NCBI GenBank assembly: GCA_038240605.1
Contig: JBBSDP010000001.1
Span: forward strand, 62,001-126,000
From: JBBSDP01 sp038240605
GTDB lineage: Bacteria > Planctomycetota > Phycisphaerae > Tepidisphaerales > Tepidisphaeraceae
Direction: 5' to 3'
Length of the DNA stretch: 64,000 bases
The position numbers and the translations under genes were made by a program. Numbering within the stretch: position 1 is the first letter of the stretch; each line of letters begins with the position of its first letter. Below are positions 58,796-64,000 of the stretch, piece by piece. Under the pieces are notes generated by a model. The model was not told where the DNA came from and ran no database searches. It saw only the letters and a list, made by a program, of their open reading frames with translations.

Positions 58796-59704
58796 ATGAC
58801 CTACCTCGCACATTGGTTTGTCGCTCTAACCGCCCTGGGTTTCCTCGTCGATGGCCGCGCCTTCGCCGCCGATCCCATGCTGACGCTCGACGTCTGGCCG
58901 GGCAAGGTCCCGGGCGAGACTGGGCAGATCGCCGCGGAGGGCTCGAAGACTCAGCCGGGGCCCGGCGGAAACATCACGATCATCTCCAATGTCAGCAAGC
59001 CCACGCTGGCGGTCTACAAACCCACCAAAGAGAAGGACACTGGCGCGGCCGTCGTCATCTGCCCGGGCGGTGGTTACTCGATCCTTGCTTATGATCTGGA
59101 AGGAACGGAAGTGGCCGACTGGCTGAACTCGATCGGCGTGACGGGCATCGTGCTGAAGTATCGCGTGCCGGCCCGGCCGAACCTGCCGCGATGGGAGCCG
59201 CCGTTGCAGGATGCGCAGCGGGCGATCAGCCTTGTGCGGTCGAAGGCGACCGAATGGGGAATCGATCCGAAGCGAATCGGGCTGCTCGGCTTTTCCGCCG
59301 GCGGGAATCTCACGGCTGTCGCCAGCACGCACTTTGACAAGCGCGCCTACGAAGCGATCGACGATGCCGACAAGCTGAGCTGTCGTCCGGATTTTGGCGT
59401 GCTGATCTACCCGGCGTGGCTGGAAAATGGGGACTCGGTCGTGCCGGAAGTCCCTGTCACGGCGCAGACCCCGCCGATGTTCCTGGCCCACGCCAACGAT
59501 GACCCGATCAATGCCGAGAGCAGCGTCATGATGTACCTCGCGCTCAAGCGCGCGAAGGTTCCCGCCGAGCTCCACCTCTTCGCGAAAGGCGGCCACGGCT
59601 TTGGCCTGCGCAAGAGCGACCACCCCTGCTCGGAATGGCCGCAGCGCTGCGAGGAGTGGATGAAGAGCCAGGGATTGCTCAAGTCGAGCGACGCGAAACA
59701 CTGA
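58796..59704 (+). CDS. Secreted alpha/beta hydrolase (BD-FAE/xylan-esterase-like)
   Basis: 302 residues from ATG 58796, seven bases after TATAGT; an ATG at 58793 is equally possible. A signal peptide (AHWFVALTALGFLVDGRAFA) precedes the catalytic domain: VVICPGGGYSILAYDLEG (oxyanion region), catalytic Ser in LGFSAGGNLT, Asp in HANDDPINAESS and His in KGGHGFGL. The layout resembles planctomycete acetyl-xylan/BD-FAE esterases. The oxidoreductase gene after it runs on the opposite strand. Confidence 0.87.
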   Translation: MTYLAHWFVALTALGFLVDGRAFAADPMLTLDVWPGKVPGETGQIAAEGSKTQPGPGGNITIISNVSKPTLAVYKPTKEKDTGAAVVICPGGGYSILAYDLEGTEVADWLNSIGVTGIVLKYRVPARPNLPRWEPPLQDAQRAISLVRSKATEWGIDPKRIGLLGFSAGGNLTAVASTHFDKRAYEAIDDADKLSCRPDFGVLIYPAWLENGDSVVPEVPVTAQTPPMFLAHANDDPINAESSVMMYLALKRAKVPAELHLFAKGGHGFGLRKSDHPCSEWPQRCEEWMKSQGLLKSSDAKH

Positions 59705-59718
59705 GACAATCCCGGAAC

Positions 59719-61200
59719 CTAGAGCGTCACCGGTACGGCGAACGGTGCGCGGTAGTCGCGCGTCAGCAATGCGTTGGCCTTCTCGTTCTTGCCGAACATC
59801 TCGGTCTGCGGATCGAATTCGAGCTTCGGGCCGATGTGATAAGCGATGCTTTGCAGCCTCAACGGCTTCTTGAGGTCATCGATACTGTCGGCCAGGTGCT
59901 GCTCGAAACGTCCAAACGCCTCCGCCAGGTCCATCGAGCGATCGGCTCCCGGCAGGCGCGGACCGAATGACTGCTCCTCGCCGAGCCGGTAGCTGATGTT
60001 CCCCAGGTGGCACAGGGCGCTGGAGAAATGCCCCTCGAGGATTGGGCAGTTCAGGTCGGACTGGCTACGGCTGCGCAAGGCGGTGAGGAAATTGGCGAAG
60101 TGGCTGCCGCTTCCCTTGAAGGCATGCGTTTTCTTGCCGGCGTTGTCGAAGGCGAGCACCGCGCTGTCATCCTCGGAGTTGAACGCGACGAATCCCTCCG
60201 TGCCATAAATGATGTTCCCCACGGTTACACCGACGAGCCCAGGCGTCGGCAGCCCGCGCACTTCGAAGAGGATGGACGTGTCGCCGTAGTCGGAAACGGT
60301 GAGCTGCGTGTTGGGAGTCTGCCCGTCGTCGTCGTATCCGAAACGGCCGCCGAGCGAGAAGGCGGAGGCGGGGAGCTTTGCGTTCAGAGCCCAGCGGGCG
60401 ATGTCCATCTGGTGGACGCCCTGATTACCGAGGTCCCCGTTGCCGTAGTCCCAATTCCAGTGCCAGTTGTAGTGAAAGCGGTTCTTGTTGAAGGGGCGGA
60501 CGGGCGCAGGGCCGAGCCAGAGGTCATACGCGACTTCGCCCGGCGCCGCGGAATCCGGGAAACGACCGATCGTTTCGCGGCGCTTGTAACAGAGTCCGCG
60601 GGCGAGGAGCACCTTGCCGATGCCGCCGGAGTGGATGAACTGGATCGCCGACTGCACCGACTTGAGCGAGCGTGATTGCGTCCCCGCCTGGCAGACGCGG
60701 TTGTACTTGACGCGCGCCTGCTCGAGCCGTCGTCCTTCGCTGACGTTGTGGCTGACCGGCTTCTCGACGTAGACGTCTTTGCCCGCCTGCATCGCCCAGA
60801 GCGCCGCCAGCGAGTGCCAGTGATTGGGCGTGGCGATGGAGACCGCGTGAACGTCCTTGTCCTCCAGTAGCTTGCGGATGTCCTGGTACTGCCGGGAGGC
60901 GGGACGGCTGCGGTTCCGCAACGTGTCCTGGGCCTTGCCGAAGGTGGACGGGTCCACGTCGCACAAGGCGACGATGTCCAGGTCATCGTCGTAAGTCCAC
61001 TCGTCAACGTGCGTGAGGCCGCGACCGTGCAGGCCGATCACCGCCATTCCGATGCGGCCGTTCGGCGAGCCGCGTCGTGGCGGCGCGGGGGGCGCGGCAT
61101 GGGGCGGATCATCGGCGGCACTGGCGCGGTGCGCCGCAAAACCGGCGGCCGCGACGGCGAGCGTGTGTTCCAGGAACGAACGTCGAGTGGGATGATTCAT
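59719..61200 (-). CDS. Tat-exported Gfo/Idh/MocA oxidoreductase
   Basis: 493 residues from ATG 61200, nine bases after GGAGG. The Tat signal NHPTRRSFLEHTLAVAAAGF precedes a Pro-rich linker and the Rossmann domain (RIGMAVIGLHGRGLTHVDEW). EKPVSHNVSEGRRLEQA has the conserved Glu-Lys-Pro, and GNQGVHQMDIARW places the His near the substrate. Planctomycetes have many such exported copies of unknown substrate; NAD(P) would be bound before export. It converges on the esterase gene with 14 bases between the two ends. Confidence 0.92.
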   Translation of the reverse strand: MNHPTRRSFLEHTLAVAAAGFAAHRASAADDPPHAAPPAPPRRGSPNGRIGMAVIGLHGRGLTHVDEWTYDDDLDIVALCDVDPSTFGKAQDTLRNRSRPASRQYQDIRKLLEDKDVHAVSIATPNHWHSLAALWAMQAGKDVYVEKPVSHNVSEGRRLEQARVKYNRVCQAGTQSRSLKSVQSAIQFIHSGGIGKVLLARGLCYKRRETIGRFPDSAAPGEVAYDLWLGPAPVRPFNKNRFHYNWHWNWDYGNGDLGNQGVHQMDIARWALNAKLPASAFSLGGRFGYDDDGQTPNTQLTVSDYGDTSILFEVRGLPTPGLVGVTVGNIIYGTEGFVAFNSEDDSAVLAFDNAGKKTHAFKGSGSHFANFLTALRSRSQSDLNCPILEGHFSSALCHLGNISYRLGEEQSFGPRLPGADRSMDLAEAFGRFEQHLADSIDDLKKPLRLQSIAYHIGPKLEFDPQTEMFGKNEKANALLTRDYRAPFAVPVTL

Positions 61201-61443
61201 CGGCGTGAGCCTCCGCAAGATCGCCGTCCGTGGCACGCGGCGCGCTCGAGGGGTCGTGCGCTACCGAGGTTACGGCAACTGAGCCCCTCCTCGATTATCC
61301 GCGATTGGTGAGGTTGTTGATACAGCGAAGGCCTGGCGATCCAAAAGGGTCACGAAATCCCATCCTTCTACGACGTGCTCGGCATATCTCGTCTTTTCCG
61401 AGCGGCAACCGTGGAGGAATAGAGGTCGCAAGAACCCGCACAC

Positions 61444-61465
61444 CGCTTCCTCACGGGCGCGGCTC
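61444..61465. repeat. Single arm of the CGCTCCCTCACGGTCGCGGCTC repeat
   Basis: Twenty of 22 bases match the right arm of the inverted repeat at 1163-1186. It lies just before the ybaB stop. No opposite arm is seen within about 100 bp. The 61201-61481 gap holds no gene. Confidence 0.6.
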
Positions 61466-61481
61466 TGAAATACCCTGGTGA

Positions 61482-61820
61482 TCAGGGGAGCATCCCCGGC
61501 GGCAGGCCCATTTCCGATGCGACGCGCTGCATTTGCGTCCGAGTCTCCTCGGCGGCCTTTGCCTGGGCCGCCTGCACCGCCGCCACGATCAGGTCCTCGA
61601 GCATCTCGGTGTCGTTGGGATCGACCTTACCCTTGTCGATCCGCAGTTTAACCAACTCCAGACGCCCGTTCACCGTAGCCTGCACCATGCCGGCGCCGGC
61701 ATCGGCGGTGACCTCCTTTCGGGCCAACTCCTCCTGCACCGCTTTCATCTTCTCCTGCATCTCGCGGGCCTTGGCCATGATGCCGGGAAGGTTGCCGAAG
61801 TTTTTGAGGGCGTCGAACAT
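61482..61820 (-). CDS. ybaB: YbaB/EbfC nucleoid-associated protein
   Basis: 112 residues, AGGAG just before the ATG. The fold is shown by GIMAKAREMQEKMKAVQEEL, MVQATVNGRLELVKLRID and TEMLEDLIVAAVQAAQAKAA. It is a small dimeric DNA-binding protein; in many bacteria ybaB sits beside dnaX and recR, but not here. The tail GLPPGMLP is typical. Confidence 0.92.
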   Translation of the reverse strand: MFDALKNFGNLPGIMAKAREMQEKMKAVQEELARKEVTADAGAGMVQATVNGRLELVKLRIDKGKVDPNDTEMLEDLIVAAVQAAQAKAAEETRTQMQRVASEMGLPPGMLP

Positions 61821-61955
61821 CGCGCGGACTCCTGTTGAAGCTGAATGGAAGTTTAGGAGCCTGGTGGCCGAAACGAAACCCTCTCGATGTGGCCTTCGTT
61901 CGGGGAATGTGCACTTGCCGCAACGCCGCGCCGGGTGGCAGATTGCATGTAGAAT

Positions 61956-62255
61956 CTACGCTCGGGCAATCATCTGCAAGAAGCAATAGCCAAAGACGCC
62001 CAAGCCGATGCCGATGATTCCTCGAAGGCGTTCGCGGCTGAAGAAAAGCGACACGACGCCCAAGATGATGCCAACGACTCCCGACGCCATTCCGGCGGAG
62101 AGAAATTGACTTTGGACGAACCCCGGCAACTGAGTTACTGCATCGAACACCGGCATCCCAATCGCCGCAACTCCGCCAAACGTAAGCGAACAAATTCCCC
62201 AGGGGATCCCGCCGCGCGGCTCCTTTGATCCGTAGGGCAAAATGTCGGGCTGCAT
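61956..62255 (-). CDS. Small two-helix membrane protein
   Basis: 99 residues: N-terminal PRGGIPWGICSLTFGGVAAI and GVVGIILGVVSLFF, then GIIGIGLGVFGYCFL. The Gly-rich membrane segments suggest a DUF4190-like or similar small membrane protein. No family was firmly recognised. It is 135 bases upstream of ybaB. Confidence 0.55.
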   Translation of the reverse strand: MQPDILPYGSKEPRGGIPWGICSLTFGGVAAIGMPVFDAVTQLPGFVQSQFLSAGMASGVVGIILGVVSLFFSRERLRGIIGIGLGVFGYCFLQMIARA

Positions 62256-62435
62256 GGCTATTTCCGCCGTGACTTGCGCCGTCGAACGAACTGGAAAAGT
62301 ATACCAGGATGGGTACGGCGAACAGAACGCCTCAACGCCGTGGCGGCAGCAGCGATGCTCAGCGATCTCTTCTTCCTCTGTGCCCGCTGTGCCTATTCAT
62401 TGTCCAGGAAGAAATGAATTCGGCGGGAGAGGGGA

Positions 62436-63536
62436 TTAGAAGCCTGGGACGGCTTCGGACAACTCGTCGACGTCTTCGCTGACGGTGGCGGACTGCGAGG
62501 GCGCGAGCGGACGCATCGACGTGTGCCGTATAACGTCCCCTACCTTCACGTGAAGACAGAGGGCCGTACGGCTGGTGATGCGAACTCCCTCTTCGCCGCG
62601 CACTTCCACCGGTCCTTTGCAGACCCGGAAATCACGGCGCGTGTTGGAGATGATGTGATCGCCGACCGAGGGCGACGACGGCGCCAGCTCGTCGGTCACG
62701 TCGAGGATCGGTGAGCGACGGCTCTGCTTGACTGCGCGCACCTCATCCCGGCGGCAGCTCACGATCGGGCCGCCCTCGAAAATGTCGATCATGCCGGTGA
62801 AGCGGAACCCCTCGTCCTCCAGCATCTTCAGGGCCGGGCGCGTCTGCTCGTGCACCTGGCCGATCACTGCCTGGGCGTCTGTGGGAAGCAGGGGAACGTA
62901 GATCGGGTGGGTCGGCATCAGGTCGGCGATGAACTTCTTGTTCACCATGCTCAGGTAATCCGCCTTCGGGAAATCGATCTCGAAGAAATGCTTCCCGATC
63001 GCATCCCAGAACGGCGAGCGCCCGCGCTCATCGATCACACCGCGCATCTCCGCGATCACGACCGGGTCAAAGCGCTGCACGTGCTCGGCCATGAAGAGGA
63101 AGCGCGACAGCGAGAGCAGGCGGCCATTGTCATGCCGGCGATACCCGGGGTGGAGGAAGAGGCTGCCGATCTCGCTGGGGCCGTTGTGCTCGACGACGAG
63201 CTGAAGTTTCTGGATCTCCTTACGGACCGAGAGCATCTCCGACTGATGCACCGACGTTTCCACGCGGTAGGCGTAAAACGGCTCAAAGCCCCCCACCTTG
63301 GAGATGATGCCGCAGGTGCCGACGATCTTCCCGTCCTTGAGGTCTTCCAGCACGAAGAGGTACGTCTCGCCGCGCGGGCGCTTGCTGATCCGCTCGAAGC
63401 TGTTGTCGGATTCGAGGATCCGCTCGCGCAAGAGGTCCGCGTCGCGCGGCAGGGTCGTCAACCCAAACCCCGTCATCGTCGCCAGCTCCAGGAGCTGGTC
63501 GAGGTCGTCGAGCTTGATCGGTCTGAGGACGAGCAT
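62436..63536 (-). CDS. astA: Arginine N-succinyltransferase
   Basis: 366 residues. AstA features: LDDLDQLLELATMTGFGLTT, SKVGGFEPFYAYRVETSVHQS, GSLFLHPGYRRHDNGRLLSL, GKHFFEIDFPKADYLSMVNK and FIADLMPTHPIYVPLLP. It starts the AST pathway, adding succinyl from succinyl-CoA to arginine. A class III aminotransferase of the kind that follows in the pathway lies just upstream on the same strand, across a repeat. Confidence 0.88.
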   Translation of the reverse strand: MLVLRPIKLDDLDQLLELATMTGFGLTTLPRDADLLRERILESDNSFERISKRPRGETYLFVLEDLKDGKIVGTCGIISKVGGFEPFYAYRVETSVHQSEMLSVRKEIQKLQLVVEHNGPSEIGSLFLHPGYRRHDNGRLLSLSRFLFMAEHVQRFDPVVIAEMRGVIDERGRSPFWDAIGKHFFEIDFPKADYLSMVNKKFIADLMPTHPIYVPLLPTDAQAVIGQVHEQTRPALKMLEDEGFRFTGMIDIFEGGPIVSCRRDEVRAVKQSRRSPILDVTDELAPSSPSVGDHIISNTRRDFRVCKGPVEVRGEEGVRITSRTALCLHVKVGDVIRHTSMRPLAPSQSATVSEDVDELSEAVPGF

Positions 63537-63542
63537 CGGGAT

Positions 63543-63725
63543 TGTCAGTGGTCCGTTGTCAGTGGTCCGTTGTGAGGACGCCGTTGTAATGCGGGGAAGC
63601 CAGTAGTCAGTAGCCAGTAGCCAGTAGCCAGTAGAAATGCGCGGCTCTCTGCCTTAGCTACTGACTACTGGCTCCTCGCTTCTCCATCTGTTCTGTCTAC
63701 TGGCTACTCGCTGCTGGCTTCTCTC
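63543..63725. repeat. CAGTAGC tandem units and AGTCAGTAG inverted repeat
   Basis: GCCAGTAGTCAGTAG (63599-63613) is a perfect reverse complement of 63658-63672. CCAGTAG is tandemly repeated four times from about 63610. GTCAGTGGTCC occurs twice at about 63544-63567. The right-hand end overlaps the stop codon of the aminotransferase gene. Confidence 0.9.
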
Positions 63726-64000
63726 CCCAGGCTTCTCTTCCCCATCACCGTTCCCACCACCTCACACACTTGATCGATATCCGCGTCGGTGATGACGCCG
63801 ACCGGGGGTAGAAGGCGGATGCGGGTGGGGTTGGAGCCGGCCAGGAAGGCGATCACGCCTTCGTCGAACAAGGCGCGGAGCAACCCCTTTACGGTATCGG
63901 CCGAGCCGCCGAACGGGGTGAAGGCGATCATCGCCCCCAGACCCCACGGCCCGCGAATGCTGTCCGGATGCCGGCGGCCGATCTCCTGGAGCCGTGAGAC
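63704..64000 (-). CDS. Class III aminotransferase, C-terminal part (AstC/ArgD-like; runs off right edge)
   Basis: 98 codons and a stop remain. RGPWGLGAMIAFTPFGGSAD, GVIAFLAGSNPTRIRLLPPV and a final ITDADIDQVCEVVGTVM are the end of the PLP fold type I small domain. The usual neighbours and the astA gene downstream favour succinylornithine/acetylornithine aminotransferase. The last residues (REASSE) and stop come from a repeat of the CGAGTAGCCAGTAG kind, as at the trmB stop. Confidence 0.8.
   Translation of the reverse strand, partial: VSRLQEIGRRHPDSIRGPWGLGAMIAFTPFGGSADTVKGLLRALFDEGVIAFLAGSNPTRIRLLPPVGVITDADIDQVCEVVGTVMGKRSLGREASSE

Noticed and set aside
1..64000. tRNA, rRNA, CRISPR or riboswitch elements
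   Set aside because: None was recognised by eye on either strand; the tandem repeats present are too short and irregular for CRISPR. A covariance-model scan would be needed to exclude small RNAs.

Overview
The window is GC-rich, gene-dense bacterial chromosome that best fits a Planctomycetota member, probably of the Phycisphaerae type. The evidence is indirect: a LamG protein that runs into a region like those in PVC-type cytochrome proteins, Tat-exported and cytoplasmic Gfo/Idh/MocA oxidoreductases, DUF4432, ThuA and DUF1206 proteins, an orphan PEP-CTERM tail, and many dispersed intergenic palindromes of kinds common in these genomes. No rRNA, tRNA, CRISPR array, integrase or intact insertion sequence was recognised. 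No 16S or marker phylogeny could be run, so the taxonomy is an inference.

Layout. 1-978 is the 5' part of a large secreted LamG protein (minus strand). After a 24-bp inverted repeat come a fumarylacetoacetase-family enzyme (minus) and a VapBC-like PIN toxin-antitoxin pair (plus). 3129-13763 is a nine-gene plus-strand operon for branched-chain acyl-CoA catabolism: acyl-CoA dehydrogenase, E1 alpha, E1 beta and E2 of a branched-chain 2-oxoacid dehydrogenase, an MBL hydrolase, a methylcrotonyl-CoA-carboxylase-type carboxyltransferase, AtuA split into two genes, and an enoyl-CoA hydratase. It has no biotin carboxylase or E3 gene.

13978-29755 is mostly housekeeping: a thioredoxin-fold DsbA-like protein, YqgE, a eukaryotic-type (GT3) glycogen synthase, GatB, DUF971, a gluzincin-like protease, a GT39-like membrane protein, a class I glutamine amidotransferase, TrmB, MoeA (with a repeat inserted in the coding region), transketolase, an MBL protein and a Tat-exported Rieske protein followed by a clear terminator. 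29834-32619 holds a secreted protein of unknown role, repeats and a possible group II intron scar. 32620-42839 carries GuaA, DUF1206, a PfkB kinase, RNase D, a nucleotidyltransferase-fold protein, DUF4432, an FmdB-type zinc ribbon and a TPR protein.

42840-47260 is the most eroded part: ThuA, an orphan PEP-CTERM tail, a 54-bp near-perfect palindrome, and an MBL-rhodanese gene broken by an in-frame stop and cut short by the palindrome. Aldo/keto reductase and NagB follow, with a Gfo/Idh/MocA gene divergent from nagB. 48716-58139 is a minus-strand cluster: a secreted beta-propeller-like protein, a second nucleotidyltransferase-fold protein, a 1107-residue secreted clan GH-A-like glycosidase, and, overlapping it by 4 bp, a 1444-residue TPR protein with an embedded C39-type peptidase domain. 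The right end has a secreted esterase-like hydrolase, a Tat-exported Gfo/Idh/MocA protein, YbaB, AstA and the C-terminus of a class III aminotransferase, which together suggest arginine/ornithine catabolism.

The most unusual material is (a) repeats entering or ending genes (moeA, trmB, the aminotransferase, the rhodanese), (b) the decayed MBL-rhodanese locus, (c) the glycosidase/C39-TPR pair, (d) the split-AtuA operon without a biotin carboxylase, and (e) several genes whose ATG lies 6-9 nt after a -10-like hexamer, suggesting leaderless mRNAs.
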